Below, piece after piece: positions 56,749-64,000 of a DNA stretch of 64,000 nt. The stretch comes from JAPHSX01 sp041554195 (GTDB lineage: Bacteria; Pseudomonadota; Gammaproteobacteria; Thiohalomonadales; Thiohalomonadaceae), in assembly GCA_041554195.1 (NCBI GenBank), contig JBFFMJ010000008.1:1-64000 (forward strand). Reading direction: 5' to 3'. The stretch's first letter is position 1, and each line of letters opens with the position of its first letter. The position numbers were made by a program, and so were the translations under genes. A model generated the notes under the pieces. That model was not told where the DNA came from, searched no databases, and saw nothing but the letters and a program-made list of their open reading frames with translations.

Positions 56749-57408
56749 CTAGGCCAGCAGTACCGCGACGATACCGGTGATAAAGATGCCATCAAAGGTG
56801 CCCGCCCCACCGATGGCGGCGAAGGGCGGCCCCATCTTGCTAATGTCCTTAAGCCGGAAGATATCCGCGCCGAGCAATACCCCCATGGTGCCGCCGATAT
56901 AGGCGAGCGGGGCGCTCAGTTCCGGGTTGAGTCCAACGGCGATCAGTGCAGCACTTAGCGGTGCCACCAGTATCGGCATGCCGATGCCCAGACCGTGAAC
57001 CGGTCGGCTGAACAGGTAGCTGATAAGGGTCACGAAGGCGATGGCCTGTACCGCCTGCAATAGTGTGACCCCGCTGTTGTTGAGCAGGTAGAGTGAGAAG
57101 GCAATGGGAATGAGGCAGCCCCCCATATTGACTGCGATCAGGGTGTGGTTGTTGCTGTGCAGTGTCGGCAGGATGGGAAAGAGCAGTTGGGGTGGCGGTA
57201 TCGTCTCATTGCGCTGGCTGCGCAGGCGAAACAGCGGCAGGTTGATCATGCTGCCGAGGAGCGAGGTTATCAGCAGCAGGTAGGCGGCGTTGGCGGAGAG
57301 CCCCAGTTTGTGAAAGGCGATGCTGAGTAAGCCGACCTGAATAAAGGCGACGAGAAAGGCGAGGGCAAAGATAAACAGCAGCAGTTTCTGGCGTGAGGGC
57401 GTAGCCAC
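56749..57408 (-). CDS. DUF1614 membrane protein
   Basis: A 219-residue protein with about six hydrophobic segments (LLLFIFALAFLVAFIQVGLLSIAF ... INLPLFRLRS, and the last, GTFDGIFITGIVAVLLA). The block AYIGGTMGVLLGADIFRLKDI is the DUF1614 signature. Function unknown. The start is set at GTG (57408), five bases before the stop of the upstream PRPP-synthase-like gene; an earlier ATG would overlap that gene by 47 bases. The genes at 57.4-59.8 kb form one minus-strand unit with it. Confidence 0.82.
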   Translation of the reverse strand: MATPSRQKLLLFIFALAFLVAFIQVGLLSIAFHKLGLSANAAYLLLITSLLGSMINLPLFRLRSQRNETIPPPQLLFPILPTLHSNNHTLIAVNMGGCLIPIAFSLYLLNNSGVTLLQAVQAIAFVTLISYLFSRPVHGLGIGMPILVAPLSAALIAVGLNPELSAPLAYIGGTMGVLLGADIFRLKDISKMGPPFAAIGGAGTFDGIFITGIVAVLLA

Positions 57409-57412
57409 GGTG

Positions 57413-58282
57413 TTATCCCTGCAATGCCGTGGCGAGGAGGGGAGCCAGGGCGATGGCATTACTGGGGTGTGCGATGCTGTCGCAGCTCCATATATGTTGA
57501 ATGCCCGCCGTGTGCAGCACCTGGGTCACCTCATCGGCGAACAGGGCGTGGGTTACCAGGCAGTGGATGGTTTCTGCCCCCTCTGCTTTTAGCTGGCGGG
57601 TGACATTGATAAGGGTCCGTCCGGTACTGATCATATCGTCCACCAGGATCACCTCATGTTGCCGGTAGTTGTGCGCGGGTAGCTTTATTTCTACCTTGCG
57701 ATCCCCCAGCCGCTCCTTGGTGGCAATGGCGTAATCCAGTCCGGCCGGTTCAGCGATGGCGCGTACCCACTGCTCGGACTCGCCATCGGGACCCACCAGC
57801 AGCGGGCGTGTGGTGTTGGCTGCGAGAAACGCCCCCATCAGGGCGGCGCTTTGCAGGCTGATCGCCTCAATATTGGGCAGTGCCTGTGACAGCTTATTGA
57901 TGCGGTGCAGGTGCGGGTCAACGGTCACCACCCTGTCGAATAGCTCAGCGAGAAACGGCCCGATGATCTGCTGGCTTACCGCCTCGCCCGGATGAAAGGC
58001 GATGTCCTGGCGCATGTAGCAGAGATAGGGGGCGATCAGGGTGAGTGTTTTTACCCCCTGTTGTCGCGCCGTTCTGGCGGCGAGCAACAACTCGATTAAT
58101 TTGTCGTTGGGGTGATCCAGGCTGCGACAGATGCAGACCTCATCGGGCAGGCCGGCAGGCAGGGTGAGCTGGCTTTCGCCATCGGGAAAACGGTGTAGTG
58201 CAACCAGCGCAAAGTCTGCACCCAGCTCACGCGCCAGTGCCTCGCCCTGCGCTTGGTAGTCAGCAAATCCAAGAACAAGCAT
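57413..58282 (-). CDS. Ribose-phosphate pyrophosphokinase paralogue
   Basis: A 289-residue PRPP-synthetase-like protein. RFPDGESQLTLP, APYLCYMRQDIAF, VDPHLHRINKLS, and the PRPP-binding loop EVILVDDMISTGRTLINV are present. It is about 30 residues shorter than Prs and deviates in the flexible loop, so it is a paralogue rather than the housekeeping enzyme. Its start is next to a thymidine/AMP phosphorylase gene (2-base gap). This pair is known in several Proteobacteria and could link nucleoside or AMP phosphorolysis to PRPP. Confidence 0.9.
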   Translation of the reverse strand: MLVLGFADYQAQGEALARELGADFALVALHRFPDGESQLTLPAGLPDEVCICRSLDHPNDKLIELLLAARTARQQGVKTLTLIAPYLCYMRQDIAFHPGEAVSQQIIGPFLAELFDRVVTVDPHLHRINKLSQALPNIEAISLQSAALMGAFLAANTTRPLLVGPDGESEQWVRAIAEPAGLDYAIATKERLGDRKVEIKLPAHNYRQHEVILVDDMISTGRTLINVTRQLKAEGAETIHCLVTHALFADEVTQVLHTAGIQHIWSCDSIAHPSNAIALAPLLATALQG

Positions 58283-58284
58283 GG

Positions 58285-59838
58285 TTAAAATTCCATGTAG
58301 GTCTTGCTGACATTGTGTGCTTCACCGATACGGTAGCCGCTGCCCTTGTCCGTGAGCGTGCGGGCGAAGTTGTAATCGGACTTGAACTCGGCATGTACCC
58401 GGTAGAGGGCCTCGCCCTCGGCCACCACATCGCCAAGCTTTTTCAGCAGGTCGACGCCAGCCCCCTTGTCCATAGGGGCGCCGGCCAGTCGCGCCACTTT
58501 GGCGAGGTGAAAGTTGTCGATCTCGATCACCACACCGGCACGTTCGGCACACACCTCGTAGTTCAGCGCCCCGATGATCGGTGACTCGCTCTGTGCCCCC
58601 TGGGCGGCGATGATCGCCTCCATCTTTTTTAGTGCGCGGCCCGAGTCGAGAATATCGCGGGCGATGCTGTAGCCGTAGCCGCCGCGTACATCCGGATCGA
58701 ATTCGAGAATACGTCCGGCCAGACGCAACGATTTCTGCCGCAAATCGGAGGGGGCGTCGGTTTCATTGCGCAACACGGCCATTACATCACGCGCCTCCAG
58801 CACCGGACCGATGCCGTTGCCCACCGGTTGTGCACCATCGGTGATGATCACCTCCAGGTGGATCCCCATGCGATCACCGACAAATTCAAACAGTTTGCGC
58901 AGTTGTAGCGCCTCCTGCATGTGGCGTACCTTGGCGCTGGGGCCGACCGGGATATCGATCAGCAGATGGGTGGAACCGGCGGCGAGTTTCTTGGAGAGGA
59001 TCGAGGCGACCATCTGCCCCTGCGAGTCGATGCCCAGCGGGCGCTCCACCGAGATCAGGATATCATCCGCCGGGGCCAGTCGCGCATTGCCACCCCAGGC
59101 CAGACAGGCGCGCTCCTGGCGCACGATGGCGTGTAGCTGATCCGGGCTCAGGTCGACCTTGCACAGCACCTCCATGGTGTCGGCGGTGCCGGCGGGCGAG
59201 GTGATGGCGCGGCTGGAGGTCTTGGCGATAAGCATGCCGTGGGCGGCAACGATGGGCACCACCAGCATGGTGGTGCGGTTACCGGGGATGCCGCCGATGC
59301 AGTGCTTGTCCACCACCAGCGACTCACGCCAGTCGAGGCGCTCGCCCGACTCGGTCATCGCCTGGGTGAGGTGGAGGATCTCCTCGCGATCCAGTCCGGT
59401 CTGCCCGGAGGCGACGAGAAAGGCCGCCATCTCCATCTTCGAGTAGCGGTTGCGCACGATGTCGCGGGTAATCTCCTGAAAGTCACTCAGCGCCAGGCGC
59501 TCCCCGGCGATCTTACGGCGCACCGCATCCATCGACGGTGGCAGCTCCGCCTGCGCTACCCGCACCAGCTCCCGCTCGTCCAGCCCCAGCTGCTCGAAGG
59601 CCTGCTCCGAGAGACCCAGTTCACAGGGCTGCACAATCGCCTCATCATCCACCACATTGAGCACCGCGTAGATGTGGTTGCCGTTGGCGGAGACCTGCAC
59701 CTTGGTCAGCGCCTGAAAGCCCTCAACGCGATAAAACTCGCAGTCACGGTGCATGTAGGCCACGTTCTCCTTATAGGTGTCGATGGCGACGCGCCGCAGC
59801 TGCAGGTGTTCGTTACTTTTTTCTGGTTTCTTCTCCAT
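58285..59838 (-). CDS. Thymidine phosphorylase / AMP phosphorylase family protein
   Basis: A 517-residue protein of the archaeal-type AMP phosphorylase (DeoA/TIGR02645) group. An N-terminal domain of about 85 residues precedes the nucleoside-phosphorylase fold: MTESGERLDWRESLVVDKHCIGGIPGNRTTM (phosphate site), TSSRAITSPAGTADTMEVL, and KLAAGSTHLLIDIPVGPSAK. The extra domain and the HCIGGIPGNRT form are those of AMP phosphorylase, which yields ribose-1,5-bisphosphate. No RuBisCO or R15P isomerase gene is seen here. Substrate (AMP or thymidine) not settled by sequence. Confidence 0.88.
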   Translation of the reverse strand: MEKKPEKSNEHLQLRRVAIDTYKENVAYMHRDCEFYRVEGFQALTKVQVSANGNHIYAVLNVVDDEAIVQPCELGLSEQAFEQLGLDERELVRVAQAELPPSMDAVRRKIAGERLALSDFQEITRDIVRNRYSKMEMAAFLVASGQTGLDREEILHLTQAMTESGERLDWRESLVVDKHCIGGIPGNRTTMLVVPIVAAHGMLIAKTSSRAITSPAGTADTMEVLCKVDLSPDQLHAIVRQERACLAWGGNARLAPADDILISVERPLGIDSQGQMVASILSKKLAAGSTHLLIDIPVGPSAKVRHMQEALQLRKLFEFVGDRMGIHLEVIITDGAQPVGNGIGPVLEARDVMAVLRNETDAPSDLRQKSLRLAGRILEFDPDVRGGYGYSIARDILDSGRALKKMEAIIAAQGAQSESPIIGALNYEVCAERAGVVIEIDNFHLAKVARLAGAPMDKGAGVDLLKKLGDVVAEGEALYRVHAEFKSDYNFARTLTDKGSGYRIGEAHNVSKTYMEF

Positions 59839-59889
59839 GAGAAAACGTTAGCACACATGGCCGTGGCAGGGGAGTTTTGCTGAAGGTGT

Positions 59890-62514
59890 TTATGTGATGT
59901 TGGCATTACTAAGCAGCGGTTCCGGGCGCTCAATAGCACGTATTCCGATGAGGTGAGCCGACCACTCTGGCAGGGCCGCGACCACCGCAACCAGCAGTGC
60001 GGCGAGGTAGGAAATGGACTGTATTAACAGTACGCCGATCCAGAACAGGGTGTCGGCGGACTCTACCCCGTGAAAAAGGACTACACCGTAGACGGCCAGC
60101 CAGAGGGCGATGAGGAGCAGTAGCTCTTCACGTGCCGAGGCGATGGCCGACCAGAGCCCCGTTTGCCCGGCGTGTTTGGGGGTGCGGATAAAGGGCATAC
60201 CTTTAGTGAAGATCCCTTGCAGAATGGCGCGTGAAATGGTGTGCGCCAGGGCGAGTCCTGCCAGCCCGCCAAACAGGGTTTGCAGTGTGGAGGCCCCGAT
60301 CCGGCTTTTATAGATATAGATGAGCTTGGCCGCCTTGAATAAAAACAGTGCAACTGGCAGTAGAGAGAACAGCAGCATCGGCGGGTCTATTCGTGTTGGT
60401 GCCCAGATCATCGCCACTGACCAGAACAGCGCGGCAAGGTTAAAGAGCAGATTGAAACCATCGGCCAGCCACGGTAACCAGCCGGCGATAAAGTGGTAGC
60501 GCTGCCCCGCACTGAGGCGGCTGTCGTGCAGACCAAACAGGCCGCGTGCATGGTGTTTGAGGATCTGCACTGCGCCATAGGCCCAGCGGAAACGCTGCTT
60601 TTTGTAATCGATAAAGGTGTCAGGCATCACCCCGCGACCGTAACTGTGCGGGATATAGTGCGCCTCATAGCCCTGCTCAAAGATGCGCAGACCCAGCTCG
60701 GCATCCTCGGTAATGCACCACTCGGCCCAGCCACCGACCTGCTCCAGCACCTGTTTGCGAACCATGGTCATGGTGCCGTGCTGGATGATCGCATTACGCT
60801 CATTGCGGGTGATCATGCCGATATAGAAAAAGCCCGCGTATTCGCTGTAACACATCGCTTTAAATGCATTTTGGCAGCCATCGGAGTAGTCCTGCGGTGC
60901 CTGTACAATCGCCACCTTCGGCTCACTAAAGTGTGGCATCAGGTCGCGCAGCCAGCGCGGGTCAACAATATAGTCACTGTCGATAACGGCGACGATTTGT
61001 GCCTCCGCAGAGGTTTGTTGCAGACCAAAGTTCAGTGCCCCGGCCTTGAAGCCCGCCAGGGGCTCTTTATGGAAGAAACGGAAGCGTTCACCGAGTTTTT
61101 TGCAGTGTGCCTCCACCGGCTGCCATACAGCGGGGTCTTTGGTATTGTTATCGATCAGCAATACCTCGAAGTTGGGATAGTCGAGCCGCGCCAGGGCGTT
61201 GAGGGTGCGTTTGAGCATAGCGGGCGGTTCGTTGTAGGCCGGGACGTGGATGGATACCATGGGTAGGGCATCCTCGTTTGGCGGTACGATTTTTAGTTCA
61301 CGTCGTCGCTCGCCTATCCACAACGCCTCAGCCCATTCATGGGCCTCGGTCAGCAGAACCAGCAAAATCCCCACCATTCCTACCACCATCAGCAGGCCGA
61401 TGATGATGGTGCCCACACTCTGGTAGAGGGAACTGTATTCGTAGATGATCCAGACGATTGAGGTTGCCGCCAGGTAGCTGACGACGGCGAGGAAGCTGCG
61501 ACCGTGACCACGTAGACTTTTACTGTCGATCAGCAGCAGGCCAAAGGTGATGACAGCGAGGGCCATGGAGATCCCCGCCAGCAGTTGCCACTGCGGCACC
61601 GGCACAAGAGGCTGGGTAAATTCAAATTTGGGGCGGCGATTGACATCATAAACCCCCCAATAGGCCCCGACGGCCCCTTCAATATCGGCCTTCCACGGCT
61701 GATCAAAGGCCTCCATTAAATAATAGATGTACTTGTACTCAGGCACGCGGGCCAGAAAGTGGCGTAAAAAGGTCGCCTCGTTGGTCACCGAGGCAACGGC
61801 AGCCCCGCGATCCCTGCCATGGCTCGGCCAGCCCACCTCGGAGATAATGACCGGCTTGCCCGGATAGGCCTTTTGCAGGCCCTGTAGCTCGTTGAAGACA
61901 TACTCAACGGCAGCATGTACCTCCATGTTTTGCCAGTATGGGAGGATCTGCATCGCGATAAAGTCGACATGCTCAACCAGTTCCGGGTGGGCGTGCCAGA
62001 TACCGGCGGGCTCGGCGGTGCTGACCGGTACCCCCAGCTCCAGGCGGGCCTGATCGAGAAAATTGATCAGATCATCGTAGTCCAGGATGCCCTGATACTG
62101 TGTCTCGTTTCCCACGATGGCGCGCACCACATTGGGATTACCCTTGGCAATTTCGATAAAGCGTGGAAACTCTTCGGCGTTACGTTCATCGTCGTAGCTA
62201 AGATAGGCGCCCAGGCAGACGTTGATGTTATGCTCACGTGCCAGACGCGGGATCTGCGCCAGATTATCCTCAACACTGTAGGTGCGGATGGCGGTGACCT
62301 TGCCCGCCAGCAGACTCAGATCACCGCTGATCTGCTCCAGGCTGGGGTAGATATGGTCTCGTGGATCCTGACCGGCCTGGTAGGGGGAGAAGGCAAAGCC
62401 GGTAACGCGCTCGGGCCATTCGGGCAGGGGTTGCGGGCGATTAATATAGGCCCACAGGCTTACGCTGATAATGGCCACGGCGATACCGATGACCCAGTTG
62501 GTCAAACGAAACAT
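59890..62514 (-). CDS. GH17-GT2 fusion, beta-1,3-glucan synthase-like
   Basis: An 874-residue inner-membrane protein. After an N-terminal helix (residues 7-22) comes a GH17 domain with the acid/base Glu137 (IVGNETQY) and nucleophile Glu226 (ISEVGWPS). Three or so membrane helices follow, then a GT2 domain (VSIHVPAYNEPPAML, DSDYIVDP, ITEDAELGLRI, QRFRWAYGAVQ) and five C-terminal helices. The layout is that of NdvB-like enzymes that make and trim beta-1,3-linked glucans. It is divergent from an LtaS-like gene, fitting synthesis and phosphoglycerol decoration of a periplasmic glucan. Confidence 0.88.
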   Translation of the reverse strand: MFRLTNWVIGIAVAIISVSLWAYINRPQPLPEWPERVTGFAFSPYQAGQDPRDHIYPSLEQISGDLSLLAGKVTAIRTYSVEDNLAQIPRLAREHNINVCLGAYLSYDDERNAEEFPRFIEIAKGNPNVVRAIVGNETQYQGILDYDDLINFLDQARLELGVPVSTAEPAGIWHAHPELVEHVDFIAMQILPYWQNMEVHAAVEYVFNELQGLQKAYPGKPVIISEVGWPSHGRDRGAAVASVTNEATFLRHFLARVPEYKYIYYLMEAFDQPWKADIEGAVGAYWGVYDVNRRPKFEFTQPLVPVPQWQLLAGISMALAVITFGLLLIDSKSLRGHGRSFLAVVSYLAATSIVWIIYEYSSLYQSVGTIIIGLLMVVGMVGILLVLLTEAHEWAEALWIGERRRELKIVPPNEDALPMVSIHVPAYNEPPAMLKRTLNALARLDYPNFEVLLIDNNTKDPAVWQPVEAHCKKLGERFRFFHKEPLAGFKAGALNFGLQQTSAEAQIVAVIDSDYIVDPRWLRDLMPHFSEPKVAIVQAPQDYSDGCQNAFKAMCYSEYAGFFYIGMITRNERNAIIQHGTMTMVRKQVLEQVGGWAEWCITEDAELGLRIFEQGYEAHYIPHSYGRGVMPDTFIDYKKQRFRWAYGAVQILKHHARGLFGLHDSRLSAGQRYHFIAGWLPWLADGFNLLFNLAALFWSVAMIWAPTRIDPPMLLFSLLPVALFLFKAAKLIYIYKSRIGASTLQTLFGGLAGLALAHTISRAILQGIFTKGMPFIRTPKHAGQTGLWSAIASAREELLLLIALWLAVYGVVLFHGVESADTLFWIGVLLIQSISYLAALLVAVVAALPEWSAHLIGIRAIERPEPLLSNANIT

Positions 62515-62672
62515 GGATGTCAGCCCCCAAGCTGGTGAAAGGCCGCCTACCTATAGTGCTGGAAAATTAACAAAAGGTATTATTCTGGCAGTAAACGACG
62601 CCCGTATTCTACCTGATTGTCGTAACGATAATATTAACTGAGTCGCAAAAACTAAAGGAATTATCAGGTCTA

Positions 62673-64000
62673 ATGACGACCATGTATCACCGACTTTTTT
62701 CACTATTCCAGTATCGCGCATTTTGGTATTCGGCCCTGTTGCTGTTGGGTTTTACCGGCTACCTGCTGCTGGCAGAATATCTGGGTGGCTTTGTTGCCAG
62801 CTATGCGCGGCCACTGTGGCTGGAGGCCCTGCTGGCACTCTATCTCTACGGCCTCTGCTATGCGGTGTTGCGCCCCTCGCGCGGACGCAGTTACCTGGCC
62901 GTCCTCCCCCTGCTGCTGCTCTATCTGACCAGCGACATCTTTTATCTCGCTTTTGGCAAGGTGTTCAGGGTAGTCAATCTGAACGAACTGCCGGAGTTGT
63001 TTGATATCTTGCCACTGAGTTATAGCCTGCCCCTTGCCACCCTGCTGCTGCTGCCAATGGTCCTGCTGTTGCAGCAGGCGCGGTGGCGAACGCATCCTCA
63101 TGTGCTGTTTGTGGCAATGCCGATGCTGGCTGTATTGTTGTTTCTCTACAGCGCCCCCGGGGCTATCGCGCAGCTGCTTACCGGGGCGGGTAGCGTGCCG
63201 GTGAAGTACTCCGATGCAAAGAGTGTTGAACGTAATGGTCGTTTGACCATGATGCTCTATCGTGAGGCGCAGAGATTGAGCGCCCTTGAGGATCTGGCAC
63301 CGTACCGTGATCGCAGCGGGTATGAACAGCAGATCCAAACGCAGCTGCAACCGTTGCAGTCACAGCGCAAAAAACGCAATGTGCACCTCATCGTGCTGGA
63401 GAGTTTTTTAGACCCGCGCCTGTTCAGTAAACTCGCCTTCTCCAGCTCGCCGGTACACCCCGATTTTGAGGCGTTATTCGGCGATCAACTGGGGCTCTCC
63501 CTGTCGCCGGTCTTTGGTGGTGCTACGGCGCAGGCCGAGTTTGAGCTCCTCTGTGGCGTGCCGGCGCTGGAGCGACTCTCCAGCGTTGAATTTAATGTGT
63601 TTAACGGTTCTGCCGCCCACTGTCTGCCGGGGCAGCTGGCCAGCCTGGGTTATCACAGCAGTGCCAGCAACACCTACAAGCCCAACTTCTTTAACGCGGC
63701 GGCGGCCTATCAGGGGGCGGGATTTACCACTAGTCAGTTCCCCAAAGAGTTTGCCCCGGCAATGGAGAGTTACCTGCAGTTCGGGGATCCGGGGGTGGAA
63801 GAGTATCTGTTTGATCAAAAGCTGTTTGCGCAGAATCTGGGTTACGTGGAGAGGCAGTTACGCGACCATCCGGAAAAGCCGCTGTTTAACTACCTACTCA
63901 CTATTTATGGTCATACGCCGCATATCCTTGACCCGCAGCTGCGCCCCGAGCGTATCGAGCTGCGCTCCGACTATGCGGATGACCACCTGAGCCGCTCGGT
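62673..64000 (+). CDS. LtaS-like sulfatase-family phosphoglycerol transferase, 3' truncated
   Basis: An open frame from ATG 62673 to the window end (443 codons visible, no stop). Five N-terminal membrane segments (residues about 15-165) lead to an alkaline-phosphatase/sulfatase fold domain: HLIVLESFLDPRLF (metal ligand Glu243), GGATAQAEFELLCG (nucleophile Thr285) and, near the window end, IYGHTPHILD. This is the LtaS/OpgB arrangement. AAAGGAATTATC upstream supplies a ribosome site. It probably adds phosphoglycerol or phosphoethanolamine to a periplasmic polymer, perhaps the glucan from the divergent gene; that is inference. Confidence 0.88.
   Translation, partial: MTTMYHRLFSLFQYRAFWYSALLLLGFTGYLLLAEYLGGFVASYARPLWLEALLALYLYGLCYAVLRPSRGRSYLAVLPLLLLYLTSDIFYLAFGKVFRVVNLNELPELFDILPLSYSLPLATLLLLPMVLLLQQARWRTHPHVLFVAMPMLAVLLFLYSAPGAIAQLLTGAGSVPVKYSDAKSVERNGRLTMMLYREAQRLSALEDLAPYRDRSGYEQQIQTQLQPLQSQRKKRNVHLIVLESFLDPRLFSKLAFSSSPVHPDFEALFGDQLGLSLSPVFGGATAQAEFELLCGVPALERLSSVEFNVFNGSAAHCLPGQLASLGYHSSASNTYKPNFFNAAAAYQGAGFTTSQFPKEFAPAMESYLQFGDPGVEEYLFDQKLFAQNLGYVERQLRDHPEKPLFNYLLTIYGHTPHILDPQLRPERIELRSDYADDHLSRS

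Overview
The window is a contiguous piece of a chromosome from a gammaproteobacterium with moderately high GC. The order ileS-lspA-fkpB-ispH followed by minor-pilin genes is the one seen in Pseudomonas and many other Gammaproteobacteria. Flavocytochrome c sulfide dehydrogenase, a NapC/NirT-type cytochrome and a group 3b-type NiFe hydrogenase suggest a sulfur-oxidising, facultatively chemolithotrophic lineage of the Chromatiales/Sedimenticola kind. That placement is inference; no rRNA gene is present. I see no prophage, insertion sequence or CRISPR array. One tRNA gene (Thr, anticodon CGT) is present.

Layout. 1-4265: ileS (5' truncated), lspA, fkpB, ispH. 4270-12126: type IV pilus minor pilins, with a pilE-like gene divergent from fimT-pilW-pilX and a 1462-residue PilV-like protein that ends in a large repetitive extracellular region. 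12212-13934: thiO, a Fur-family regulator, tRNA-Thr. 13945-21148 (all minus strand): a three-gene ABC transporter, two 59-residue mini-pilins flanking a six-cysteine secreted protein, then pilR, pilS and a small PP0621-type gene. 21281-31763: core metabolism (sucCD, nadE, glnB, nitroreductase, bamD, rluD, pgeF, ZIP transporter, gcvR-like, def, bacteriohemerythrin, acyltransferase). 31794-36670: a QseBC/PmrAB-like two-component system and clpB. 37066-40628: NapC/NirT cytochrome, periplasmic ankyrin protein, fccA, fccB. 40744-48793: thioredoxin, endonuclease V, an MHYT-PAS-GGDEF-EAL protein, a potassium channel with RCK domains, a hemerythrin-like protein and an orphan response regulator. 48898-53827: hydrogenase operon. 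53793-64000: DUF481 protein, SDR, HD-GYP phosphodiesterase, DUF1614 protein, a PRPP-synthase plus phosphorylase pair, and a divergent GH17-GT2 glucan synthase / LtaS-like phosphoglycerol-transferase pair.

The most notable system is at 13.9-20.9 kb. It looks like a Geobacter/Myxococcus-type pilus locus in a gammaproteobacterium: headless mini-pilins, a separately encoded secreted partner that could act as the missing head domain (PilA-N/PilA-C arrangement), a PilGHI-like ABC transporter, and PilS/PilR with a textbook sigma-54 promoter and two TGAC-N7-GTCA dyads upstream of the first mini-pilin. The mini-pilin genes are under 60 codons and are easily missed. A second sigma-54 promoter with four 11-bp-phased ATGAC-like elements precedes the cytochrome/sulfide-dehydrogenase cluster.

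The second notable item is the giant PilV-like protein. A 26-unit array (core VGxGxGDY) appears to be inserted inside the fifth copy of a cysteine-containing domain, and no PilY1 gene is present in the cluster. This suggests that the giant minor pilin may serve as a tip adhesin.
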